Below are positions 1 to 6,793 of a stretch of 10,667 nt of DNA, one piece after another. The stretch comes from Candidatus Sphingobacterium stercoripullorum. Its GTDB lineage: Bacteria; Bacteroidota; Bacteroidia; Sphingobacteriales; Sphingobacteriaceae. Location: assembly GCA_019114715.1 (NCBI GenBank), contig DXEZ01000006.1, forward strand, positions 1-10,667, given 5' to 3'. The position numbers and the translations under genes were made by a program. The stretch's first letter is position 1, and the number at the start of each line of letters is the position of its first letter. Under the pieces are notes generated by a model that was not told the DNA's origin, did no database searches, and saw only the letters and a list, made by a program, of their open reading frames with translations.

Positions 1-818
1 GAGTGATAAGCAATACGGACACCCAATTACACGGTATTAAAAATATCATTTTAGTCAGTTCAGGAAAAGGAGGAGTTGGAAAGTCAACAGTAGCCGCCAA
101 CCTTGCACTTGCATTAGCTGAAACAGGGGCAAAAACAGGTCTATTGGATGCTGACATCTACGGTCCGTCCGTGCCTTTAATGTTTGGAGTAGAAGGCGCT
201 AAGCCTCAAACCAAAAAGGATGAAAAAGGTCAAAACAAAATCATACCCGTAGAAAGACATGGCATAAAATTAGTGTCCATCGGCTTTTTCACAGACCCTT
301 CTCAGCCAATCCCTTGGCGCGGACCTATGGCAACCTCTGCCATAAAGCAACTGTTTGGGGATGTTGACTGGGGTGAATTAGACTATCTAATCGTAGATAT
401 GCCACCAGGAACCGGAGATATTCATATCACCGTATCACAAACCTACCCTATTGCAGGAGCTATCGTTGTTACAACACCGCAGCAAGTAGCAGTTGCAGAT
501 GCAAATAAAGGGTTGCAAATGTTTAGGATGGAGGGTATTAACGTCCCTATTTTAGGGGTGATAGAAAACATGGCTTATTTCACACCCGCAGAGTTACCCG
601 AAAACAAATATTATATCTTCGGGAAAGGCGGTGGTGCTGAATTAGCCGAGCAATATAGCTTACCGTTCTTAGGAGAGGTTCCATTAATAAAAGCGGTGGC
701 AGACGGCGGGGATAATGGCTATCCAATCGCTTTGGACAAAGATGATTTAAGCGCTCAGTATTTTTACGAAATTGCTCAGCGAATGGCTCAGCAGTTGGCA
801 ATTATAACGCATTCCTAA
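1..818 (+). CDS. Mrp/NBP35 (ApbC) family P-loop ATPase, 3' part, cut by left window edge
   Basis: This is an ATPase of the MinD/Mrp branch, which in other bacteria acts in the cytoplasm as an iron-sulfur cluster carrier or assembly factor. Residues are counted from the GTG codon at base 3. The deviant Walker A motif GKGGVGKST is at 21-29, the switch motif DADIYGPS at about 50-57, and the Walker B region DYLIVDMPPGTGD at about 127-139. Bacteroidota Mrp proteins normally carry about 90 further N-terminal residues (a MIP18/DUF59 domain). The visible frame begins just before the ATPase domain, so the GTG is probably internal and the true start lies outside the window. The C-terminal half has the segment NMAYFTPAELPENKYYIFG where many Mrp proteins have a CxxC cluster ligand; no cysteine is visible in the 271 residues. 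The family call is secure; the exact biochemical role is inferred. Confidence 0.93.
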   Translation, partial: VISNTDTQLHGIKNIILVSSGKGGVGKSTVAANLALALAETGAKTGLLDADIYGPSVPLMFGVEGAKPQTKKDEKGQNKIIPVERHGIKLVSIGFFTDPSQPIPWRGPMATSAIKQLFGDVDWGELDYLIVDMPPGTGDIHITVSQTYPIAGAIVVTTPQQVAVADANKGLQMFRMEGINVPILGVIENMAYFTPAELPENKYYIFGKGGGAELAEQYSLPFLGEVPLIKAVADGGDNGYPIALDKDDLSAQYFYEIAQRMAQQLAIITHS

Positions 819-841
819 GCAGTGGAACCAAACTATTCAGT

Positions 842-883
842 AATAAAACAGGCGATAAACTTCAAGTTATCGCCTGTTTTATT
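842..883. terminator. Bidirectional intrinsic terminator between convergent genes
   Basis: A perfect inverted repeat has arms at 842-858 and 867-883 (core ACAGGCGATAA / TTATCGCCTGT) and an 8-nt loop. The A/T ends of the arms supply a T-rich tail in either direction: TTTTATTTT on the plus strand and TTTTATTA on the minus strand. It begins 24 bases after the Mrp stop and lies 35 bases beyond the end of the convergent TlpA-like gene, so it can terminate both. Confidence 0.9.
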
Positions 884-917
884 TTCATACAGAAAATTAA
901 AATCGTTTAAGAGAAAA

Positions 918-2057
918 CTATTCTCCTAAAATTTCTGCTAATTTTTTCTGCAACTGAGCTCCTCTAAGGTTTGAGCCTACGATCTTACCATCTGGATCAA
1001 GCAAGTAGTTCTGAGGAATACCTCTAATACTATACAAGGCTACAACCTCTGAATTCCACCCTTTTAAATCGGATACGTGAGGCCAGTCTCCAAGCTCATC
1101 TTTTTCAATAGCCGCTAACCAATCGTCCTTTTTACCAGGATTATCTAAAGAGACACCAAAAACGGTGAAGTTCTTATCTTTAAATTTGTGATATGCCTCT
1201 ACAACATTAGGATTTTCTGCTCTACACGGACCACACCATGATGCCCAAAAATCAACTAAAACATATTTCCCCCTAAGTGAAGACAATGCAACATCGTTAC
1301 CATCTGGATCTGGTAGTGTGAAATCAGGAGCCTCAGCACCAGTTGCTAACTTCTTTAAGCTTTCCATTTTTTTAGCTAAAGCTTGTCCTTTATTACTGCT
1401 TTTTAGCTCATCCGAAAAAGTTGCATAGACAGGCTCTGCAAACTCACTTACGTTATCTGAAGCCGCTACGTCATCCAACAAAATAAGAGAAACGAAGCTA
1501 TTTGGGTTATCCGAAATAAAAGATTTCGTTTGGTTTTCTATTTCACCATAAATTTCTCCTGCCTTCTCTTGAAGACCTTCAATAAATGCAGGGTCATTCT
1601 TTTGCTCATCGCTAGCAGCCATAAACTCCTGGTTTAAAGCTTCTAGTTGGCCTTGTTGCTCTGCACCCAATTCTTTGTACCTATTGAAATCATCGTTAAT
1701 GGTGTTACCAAAAACCTTTGCTTTTGCTAGGCTTTCTCCCTCCACTTGGATAACCCCATCAGACAAATACAAAGAAGCCATATCCAATGGCTGCTGAGCC
1801 ATTTGAAGATCCATCAAAGTAGTATTTTCATCCGCCAATATTAAAGCAGCTTGCGTAGGCTCCTCAACAGTTCCAGAAAAGGAGAATTCCTTATTGGAAA
1901 CTTGAGTTGAATCAATAGCCATTTGACCTTCAGCAGTTCTGTATTGCATAAATACTTTGCCGTTATCTGTTTGCAGCTTTCCTTTTATTTGATAATTTTC
2001 TTGTGCAAATAAAAGCCCAGGTACTGCTAGGCCTATTGCTAAAATCATTTTTTTCAT
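918..2057 (-). CDS. Secreted TlpA-like thioredoxin-fold protein with DUF4369-like N-terminal domain
   Basis: This is a 379-residue exported thiol-disulfide protein. A signal peptide (MKKMILAIGLAVPGLLFAQ) covers about residues 1-19. Residues 22-110 form a beta-rich region like the DUF4369 domain often found at the front of Bacteroidota TlpA proteins. Residues 120-235 are charged and probably helical. A TlpA/AhpC-TSA thioredoxin domain fills about 240-379, with the active site WCGPC at 274-278 (Cys275 and Cys278) and the cis-proline in GIP at 346-348. Both catalytic cysteines are present, so it should be redox active outside the cytoplasm, probably reducing disulfides on envelope or cytochrome-maturation clients; the client is unknown. 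It begins 26 bases after the second TPM gene with no terminator between, so co-transcription is plausible. The start has an A/T-rich leader without a Shine-Dalgarno site. Confidence 0.92.
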   Translation of the reverse strand: MKKMILAIGLAVPGLLFAQENYQIKGKLQTDNGKVFMQYRTAEGQMAIDSTQVSNKEFSFSGTVEEPTQAALILADENTTLMDLQMAQQPLDMASLYLSDGVIQVEGESLAKAKVFGNTINDDFNRYKELGAEQQGQLEALNQEFMAASDEQKNDPAFIEGLQEKAGEIYGEIENQTKSFISDNPNSFVSLILLDDVAASDNVSEFAEPVYATFSDELKSSNKGQALAKKMESLKKLATGAEAPDFTLPDPDGNDVALSSLRGKYVLVDFWASWCGPCRAENPNVVEAYHKFKDKNFTVFGVSLDNPGKKDDWLAAIEKDELGDWPHVSDLKGWNSEVVALYSIRGIPQNYLLDPDGKIVGSNLRGAQLQKKLAEILGE

Positions 2058-2083
2058 ATGAATTTATATTAGTGTTTAATTAT

Positions 2084-2878
2084 TTACCATCTACCACTGG
2101 CGCCGCCGCCACCAAAGCCTCCACCGCCGAACCCGCCAAATCCTCCACCACCGCCGAAGCTTCCCCCACCAAATCCACCGCCTCTATTACCTCCTCTACC
2201 GTGGCCACCTCCATTTAAAAGACTCCACCAAAAAACATTGGATACACCTCTTCCACCAATTACCTTACCTCCTCCATTGTTTTTATCTCCACCTGAACGA
2301 GATATCAGTAGGATGATGACTATAACTGCCAGAATTACGAGCACCTTAGAGGGACCATCTCCTTCTTGATTTTTCCTTTCCCTTGGGTTATATTCACCTT
2401 TAGTATAAGAAATGATTGCATCTGTCGCATCCCACAAGCCTTTATAATAATCTTCGGCTCGAAACGCAGGCTTTATCTCATTTTCAATAATGCGATGCGC
2501 AATAACATCCGGTAGGGCTCCTTCTACTCCGTAACCCGTTTGAATAGTCACGGCTCTATCTTCAAGGGCAACAAGTAACATAACGCCACTGTCGTATTTT
2601 TTATCCCCAACCCCCCATTTTTGGGCAAGCCTTACGGCATAATCTGCAATTTCATATCCTTGGGTATTATTCAAAATTACGACGGCTAATTGAACGGAGG
2701 AAGAATCATCAAATGCCACTAGCTTCTCTTCTAACTGCGCAATTTGCCCAGCACTTAATGCCCCCACGTAATCGTTGACAAGGCGATTCGATTGCTCAGG
2801 AAACTCCTGTGAAAAAGATGCATTTAACACAAGCGTGCAAAACATCCATACCAATAAAACCAGTTTCATCCACCGCAC
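2084..2878 (-). CDS. Membrane-anchored TPM-domain protein (YgcG-like) with glycine-rich tail
   Basis: Read from a GTG codon at 2876-2878, this is a 264-residue protein. A signal peptide ends near ASFSQ (residues 20-24). A TPM domain (Psb32/YgcG type) covers about 26-160 and includes WGVGDKKYDSGVMLLVA and the TGYGVEGALPD motif. A hydrophobic helix (VLVILAVIVIILLI) is at about 179-192, followed by a glycine-rich tail over the last 43 residues, ending GRW. The TPM domain should lie in the periplasm and the tail on the cytoplasmic side. The GTG has GGAGGAG (2886-2892) seven bases upstream and lies 19 bases past the preceding stop. Other possible starts are ATG at 2911 or 2947, which overlap the upstream gene, and ATG at 2869, three codons on. 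TPM proteins have been linked to phosphatase or photosystem-repair roles in plants; the bacterial function is unsettled. Confidence 0.88.
   Translation of the reverse strand: MRWMKLVLLVWMFCTLVLNASFSQEFPEQSNRLVNDYVGALSAGQIAQLEEKLVAFDDSSSVQLAVVILNNTQGYEIADYAVRLAQKWGVGDKKYDSGVMLLVALEDRAVTIQTGYGVEGALPDVIAHRIIENEIKPAFRAEDYYKGLWDATDAIISYTKGEYNPRERKNQEGDGPSKVLVILAVIVIILLISRSGGDKNNGGGKVIGGRGVSNVFWWSLLNGGGHGRGGNRGGGFGGGSFGGGGGFGGFGGGGFGGGGASGRW
2087..2215 (-). repeat. Glycine-codon-rich low-complexity tract encoding the TPM protein tail
   Basis: This is a run of GGN codons encoding repeated GGGF/GGSFGG-like units, the last 43 residues of the membrane TPM protein. On the plus strand it reads as CC-rich triplets (ccaccgccg and similar) and is clearly more G+C-rich than its surroundings. 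Such tails are usual in YgcG-like proteins. The tract is prone to slippage and to spurious antisense reading frames; the opposite-strand frame over it shows no protein-like features. Confidence 0.75.
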
Positions 2879-2885
2879 TTTATTT

Positions 2886-2892
2886 CTCCTCC
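2886..2892 (-). promoter_or_regulatory. Strong Shine-Dalgarno site GGAGGAG deciding a GTG start
   Basis: On the minus strand GGAGGAG sits seven bases before the GTG at 2876-2878, the classic spacing. It is the clearest ribosome-binding site among the minus-strand genes of this window and lies just after the preceding stop codon (2898-2900). It favours the GTG over the longer ATG readings (2911, 2947), which would place it inside the coding region. Confidence 0.6.
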
Positions 2893-2897
2893 ACAGT

Positions 2898-3347
2898 TTA
2901 ATTGCCTTCATTCTTATCTCCAAAATATATATCATTTGGTAGCTCATTTATATCGTCGTCCCCTTTTGGGAAGTAACCTTTTAAAATTTCGCCAACTCTT
3001 TTAACACCCATTTTTAAACCATCTAGCACTTGTCCTTTTCTAAATGAACTTAACATGGTGTTCCTAACTTCTTCCCAAAAATCATCACCCACCATCTTGT
3101 GGATTCCAACATCACCTAACACACAAAATACTTGATCGTGAAAGGCTATGTAAATTAAAACGCCATTTCTTTGTATGGTATTGTGCATTTCAAGTTTCTG
3201 AAAATAATAAGAAGCTTTTTCCATGACGCCCTTCCCTTCACCTACCTTATACTCAATAACAACACGAATTTCACCGGAAGTTAAGCTCTCCGCCCTTGAA
3301 ATTGCATGCGTTATCTGCTCTTGCTCATCTGAGGTAAACATTTCCAT
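2898..3347 (-). CDS. Soluble TPM-domain protein
   Basis: This is a 149-residue protein, read from ATG at 3345-3347 (MEMFTSDEQEQI), that is almost entirely one TPM domain. It shows TSGEIRVVIE at about 23-32, a RNGVLIYIA strand at 60-68, a GDVGIHK turn at 78-84, and an amphipathic C-terminal part with SFRKGQVLDGL at 101-111. There is no signal peptide or membrane helix, so it is probably cytoplasmic. The frame is open up to an ATG at 3398, but those extra 17 codons are the right arm and T-tract of a hairpin (3361-3424) and do not resemble the family's N-terminus, so I chose the inner start; ATG at 3341 is also possible. It sits between lemA and the membrane TPM gene, a common Bacteroidota trio. 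The molecular function is unknown. Confidence 0.85.
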   Translation of the reverse strand: MEMFTSDEQEQITHAISRAESLTSGEIRVVIEYKVGEGKGVMEKASYYFQKLEMHNTIQRNGVLIYIAFHDQVFCVLGDVGIHKMVGDDFWEEVRNTMLSSFRKGQVLDGLKMGVKRVGEILKGYFPKGDDDINELPNDIYFGDKNEGN

Positions 3348-3360
3348 TAGCCTATTCCAT

Positions 3361-3424
3361 TCTTTTAAAAAACAAAAAGATGAATGTATCGTAGACATGT
3401 GAGGTTCTACAATCCATTCATCTT
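3361..3424 (-). terminator. Hairpin plus T-tract between lemA and the first TPM gene (terminator/attenuator)
   Basis: Arms of 19 nt lie at 3377-3395 and 3406-3424. In the minus-strand transcript 17 pairs are Watson-Crick, one is G-U (3390/3411) and one is a mismatch (3387/3414), around a 10-nt loop. The second arm runs into a T-tract (TTTTT G TTTTTT, 3378-3367). It starts 21 bases after the lemA stop. This has the form of an intrinsic terminator for lemA. The downstream TPM genes would then depend on readthrough or their own promoter. Confidence 0.75.
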
Positions 3425-3445
3425 ATCTCTCTATTTCATGAACGG

Positions 3446-4024
3446 TTAAAAACTCACCTCAGGTGCTCGATCTGCACCTTCGGATGCCTTAAACGTACCC
3501 TTAGTCTTAAACCCAAAAATCGATGCCATAATGTTTTTAGGGAAACTACGGACAGTGGTGTTGTAGTCTTGAACCGCCTCATTATACGCTCGTCTCTCTA
3601 CAGTTATCCTATTCTCAGTCCCTTCTAATTGAGCCTGAAGATCGCGAAAGTTTTCATTTGCTTTCAAGTCAGGATACGCCTCAACACTAACAAGAAGTCT
3701 ACCTATGGACTGTGACAAAGCATCTTGAGATTGCTGGAAAGCCTCTATAGACTCTTCACTTAAATTTGAAGGGTCAACTGTAACTTGCGTCGCTTTTGCT
3801 CTAGCATTTACAACTGCCTCCAAGGTTTCACTCTCATGGCTTGCAGATCCTTTAACAGTATTCACCAGATTAGGGATCAAATCCGCTCGGCGCTGGTAGG
3901 TGTTTTCTACCTGAGCCCATTTTGCTTTAACGTTCTCGTCTTTTGAGACCATGGTATTGTATCCACAAGAGGAAAAACTCATTGTTACAATACATGCTAA
4001 AACCACAAAAACTATTCTTCTCAT
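3446..4024 (-). CDS. lemA: LemA family lipoprotein
   Basis: This is a 192-residue LemA-family protein. The N-terminus (MRRIVFVVLACIVTMSFSSC) ends in a lipobox with Cys20, so it should be a lipid-anchored envelope protein. Family motifs follow: YNTMVSKDENVKAKWAQVEN (22-41), the YQRRADLIPNLV segment (43-54), a predicted long helical bundle, and GTENRITVERRAYNEAVQDYN (135-155) before the FP...F C-terminal signature. Length matches the family. In bacteria LemA is often encoded beside TPM-domain proteins, as here, but its biochemical role is not defined. No Shine-Dalgarno is visible before the ATG. Its promoter should lie in 4025-4189, but I could not identify one with confidence. A strong hairpin 21 bases after its stop suggests that its transcript often ends there. 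Confidence 0.94.
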   Translation of the reverse strand: MRRIVFVVLACIVTMSFSSCGYNTMVSKDENVKAKWAQVENTYQRRADLIPNLVNTVKGSASHESETLEAVVNARAKATQVTVDPSNLSEESIEAFQQSQDALSQSIGRLLVSVEAYPDLKANENFRDLQAQLEGTENRITVERRAYNEAVQDYNTTVRSFPKNIMASIFGFKTKGTFKASEGADRAPEVSF

Positions 4025-4189
4025 GTTTTATTATCAATTTTGTTTGATAAAAGTAATAAAATATTCTGTAAAACAAGGATAAGAAAAACTTTATTCCTCT
4101 TTGATTTCAATGTTTTTTTCGCAAATAATTCTCTAAATTCTAGGTATACACCTCTTATTTTTGCCGACAATTATTTACAAACCCTCAAG

Positions 4190-5035
4190 CTATTCATACA
4201 TTAAACCTTCGTCAAAATGCCTGACTGAGACTTTTTCGTAGTCCAAGCCCTTATATCGAGTAAGCAAATACTGTATCCCTTGCTTTAGGTGTTTAAGAAA
4301 AGTAGCGTCCTGGTAAATTTCTTTGTTGTGTCCTAAAGATGTTACCCAAACATGTCCGCCATCATAGGCCTGATGCCAGGTTACAGGGTGTAACATCCCA
4401 AAACTCGAGATGTAATTAGGAAGTTGATCTTTAGCCTCTTTAGTAAGACGATTTAAATCAACCGCTAACACGTTCTCAATCCCAGGGTAAAAGGACTTTG
4501 TAAAATAGCATTCGTCTTCGAGCTCCCAAAAAGTCGGTAAACCTTCAACGCTGGAGTGCTCTTTAATCTTTATCACTCTTAAATTTTGCTTCCTTGGATG
4601 CCATACAAATGTTCCTCCCACTAATTGACTAAACCACTTCCAATTTCGCTCTGTCCCCAGCACAGAATGTATACCTAAAACAGTGCCTCCTGCTTGAACA
4701 AATTGACGAAAGGCCAAGCGCTCTACATCCTGCTCAAAAACCTCATTGTTTGTATTGGCAAAAACAACCATGGTATATCTCTGCAACTCCTCAGGATTGA
4801 ATATTTTAGAGTCCTCGCTAACCGTTACCTTAAACCCCAACTCTTCCCCTAGCCTCACTATCGCTTGTGAAGAAGCTTCGATATTATCGTGCTTGAAACC
4901 TTCTCCATTTTTTGTGAAAACTAAAATATTTTTAGCCGAGACTTGTCCTTGACCATAGCTTTTCTGTGAAGAAAAACAAGATAATACTAGAATCAAGCTG
5001 TAAACCACCAATTTCATTCTATTCATCAACCTCAT
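4190..5035 (-). CDS. Secreted ThuA-like domain protein, last gene of the PUL
   Basis: This is a 281-residue protein with an N-terminal export signal. It is either a type I peptide cleaved near SYGQ (about 26-29) or a weak lipobox at VLSC (Cys20). Residues 35-260 are a ThuA-like (class I glutamine-amidotransferase-like) fold, with KHDNIEAS at 48-55, GGTVLGIHSVLG at 116-127, WHP at 145-147, the ECYF strand at 175-178, HPVTW at 216-220 and the terminal signature GGHVWVTSLGHNKEIYQD at 226-243. ThuA proteins are tied to sugar metabolism (trehalose utilisation in rhizobia) and are common in Bacteroidota glycan loci, but no reaction is firmly assigned. It begins 31 bases after the fucosidase stop, so the two are probably co-transcribed and it acts on the same glycan in the periplasm or at the surface. 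Starts at ATG 5026 or 5017 are also possible. Confidence 0.88.
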   Translation of the reverse strand: MRLMNRMKLVVYSLILVLSCFSSQKSYGQGQVSAKNILVFTKNGEGFKHDNIEASSQAIVRLGEELGFKVTVSEDSKIFNPEELQRYTMVVFANTNNEVFEQDVERLAFRQFVQAGGTVLGIHSVLGTERNWKWFSQLVGGTFVWHPRKQNLRVIKIKEHSSVEGLPTFWELEDECYFTKSFYPGIENVLAVDLNRLTKEAKDQLPNYISSFGMLHPVTWHQAYDGGHVWVTSLGHNKEIYQDATFLKHLKQGIQYLLTRYKGLDYEKVSVRHFDEGLMYE

Positions 5036-5066
5036 TTTTTGTATTTAAACACCCTATCATATCCCA

Positions 5067-6572
5067 TTACATCTTTGCGTCCATCAAACGCTCTGCTTTT
5101 GATGTAGAATCAATAAGCTTCATTTTGATAACAAACGCTCTTTTGGGGTGGAAACTGCTAGGCAACCGGAAGTCAAAATATGTAAACCTATCTAAATCTA
5201 GCCCTATATCAGCATGTTTTACAGGCAGCTCTCGCCCTTCACCTAATATAGTCGCGTGAGCAGGCGCTAATTTCGAATCTTTTGCAACTTTAACTCTTAT
5301 AAGATTATTCACCGGTCTATTAAAGACGGAAAGGTATACGGTATTTTCTTTTTGAGTATAATATCCATAAGGGGTTTTTGGATAACTACAATCAGTCACC
5401 CCATATACAGCCTCTTTATTTACCGCCATCCAATCCCCAACTTCCTTTGCCAGTGCCTGCTCACCAGGATGCATATTACCTAGTCCATCGGGCCCAAAAT
5501 TCACTACAAAGTTACCATTCATGGAAACAGACTTCATAAGCATCTCTAAAATATCATCTGCAGTTTTTACATAAAGCCCCGACCAATCCTTCATAAAGCC
5601 CCAGCCGTTTGGCGGCAAGGTCATAATTCCTTCCCAATCATTACCTGCTAACCAAGAAATATCCTCGGGTAACTTTCTTTCCCAACCTTGCTCATAATCC
5701 CCTAAGAGGTTGCCATTGCTATCGAAGTGTCGAGAGCCATACTCGTCGTTTCGAAATCTAGAACCAATTATTAAACCGGGTTTTTTCTCACGTAATTCTA
5801 TTTCCAAATTATAAGTGAATTTATAAGCACTCTTCCAGGCTTCATCCCAAGTACCATCGAACCACAACCCTTTCACCTCAGGATAGTTGTCTAATAGCTC
5901 AAACAGTTGATTTTTTGTATAATTCAAAAATTTATTAAAGCGCTCTTCCTCCTCTTTGGTTTCAGGAGCTTTATAAAAATAATTTGGATTATTCCATTCT
6001 AAAACTGAAAAATATAAATATACATCAATCCCTACGGCATGATAAGCATCTACCACCTCTTTGACAATATCCCTCTTAAAAGGAGTGTTGGTAATGTTGT
6101 AATCGGAATATTTGGTTGGCCACATGGCAAAACCATCGTGGTGTTTGGTTGTAAATATTAAATATTTCACTCCCATTTCTTTCGCTTGTTTGGCCCATTT
6201 GGATGCGTCAAAATCTACTGGATCAAACTCTTTATATAAATTATCATATATCTCCGTCCAATTTTCCGGTGCCGACGGCCCCCTCCAAGAGCGAATCCAC
6301 TCGGGTGCTGCCGCTCCCCCTCTAGCACTCACACCTTCCCATTCATTGCCGGCAATCGAATAAATCCCCCAATGTATGAATTGTCCCAGGCCATAAGCCC
6401 GAAAACGCCTCATAGCATCGTCTTGACGGTCTTTAGGTGTAATAGACCCGTATTTCACCTCTTTATAACTACTGGGTTTTTCCTTAAGACCCGTCCATTG
6501 TGCATGTACATTATATAGAGTAAAGAAAAATAAAAATCCTATTAAACAATTCCGTTTTAACATCACCGTCAT
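5067..6572 (-). CDS. Exported GH29 alpha-L-fucosidase
   Basis: This is a 501-residue glycoside hydrolase family 29 enzyme that would release terminal L-fucose from glycans. A signal peptide spans about 1-24 (cleavage near NVHA-Q); an ATG three codons in (6563) is an equally good start. The catalytic TIM barrel covers about 45-380, with QFIHWGIYS at 64-72, TKHHDGFAMW at 142-151, the nucleophile motif LWFDG at 236-240 (Asp239), and WEGIMTL at 313-319. Acid/base candidates are Glu294 or Glu298 in DYEQGWE, but this residue varies in the family. A short C-terminal beta-sandwich (about 395-485) follows, as is usual. It lies 221 bases after susD, beyond a terminator-like hairpin, and is followed closely by the ThuA gene. 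Fucosidase activity is well supported by motifs; linkage preference and subfamily cannot be read from sequence alone. Confidence 0.95.
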   Translation of the reverse strand: MTVMLKRNCLIGFLFFFTLYNVHAQWTGLKEKPSSYKEVKYGSITPKDRQDDAMRRFRAYGLGQFIHWGIYSIAGNEWEGVSARGGAAAPEWIRSWRGPSAPENWTEIYDNLYKEFDPVDFDASKWAKQAKEMGVKYLIFTTKHHDGFAMWPTKYSDYNITNTPFKRDIVKEVVDAYHAVGIDVYLYFSVLEWNNPNYFYKAPETKEEEERFNKFLNYTKNQLFELLDNYPEVKGLWFDGTWDEAWKSAYKFTYNLEIELREKKPGLIIGSRFRNDEYGSRHFDSNGNLLGDYEQGWERKLPEDISWLAGNDWEGIMTLPPNGWGFMKDWSGLYVKTADDILEMLMKSVSMNGNFVVNFGPDGLGNMHPGEQALAKEVGDWMAVNKEAVYGVTDCSYPKTPYGYYTQKENTVYLSVFNRPVNNLIRVKVAKDSKLAPAHATILGEGRELPVKHADIGLDLDRFTYFDFRLPSSFHPKRAFVIKMKLIDSTSKAERLMDAKM

Positions 6573-6730
6573 CGAGTTAATGTATTCAGTTTAAGTTTAC
6601 AGTAAAAATCCTTTGCCAACGTCACTCAGTAAGCATCTCTTTCCATAGATTTAAAAAATCAGGCAAAAGATTTCTAAGCAGCTTTTAAAGATATAGATTC
6701 TTAAATAGAAAGACACTAAAAAAATCAAAC

Positions 6731-6766
6731 AAAAAAACGCCCCTCAAAAATACATTCAAGGGACGT
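6731..6766 (-). terminator. Terminator-like hairpin after susD, inside the PUL
   Basis: In the minus-strand transcript ACGTCCCTT (from 6766-6758) pairs with GAGGGGCGT (6745-6737) as nine pairs, two of them G-U, around a 12-nt loop, followed directly by seven T (6737-6731, sharing the last base of the stem). It lies 27 bases beyond the susD stop. It would end many susCD transcripts and so lower expression of the fucosidase and ThuA genes relative to the outer-membrane pair. Confidence 0.7.
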
Positions 6767-6793
6767 CCATTTATCAAATAAAACAAGTATTCC

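Noticed and set aside
2003..2218. Plus-strand Ala/Thr/Ser-rich frame
   Set aside because: It is the shadow of the glycine-codon tract and of the TlpA signal peptide on the other strand; low complexity explains the open frame.
4141..4160. Small palindrome-like AGGTATACACCT
   Set aside because: It has only four-base arms and no T-tract or second copy, so it is likely chance in A/T-rich intergenic DNA.
4025..4189. Possible lemA promoter, for example TATCCTTG on the minus strand at 4074-4081
   Set aside because: It matches the Bacteroidota -7 consensus TAnnTTTG with one mismatch, but no TTTG -33 element occurs at the right spacing. The 165-bp gap must hold a promoter, but I cannot place it. I also saw no convincing terminator for the ThuA gene here.
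4966..5259. Plus-strand reading frame of 97 codons beginning MKKNKIILESS
   Set aside because: It lies antisense to the ThuA and GH29 genes, whose products match known families along their whole length. No domain or ribosome site supports it.
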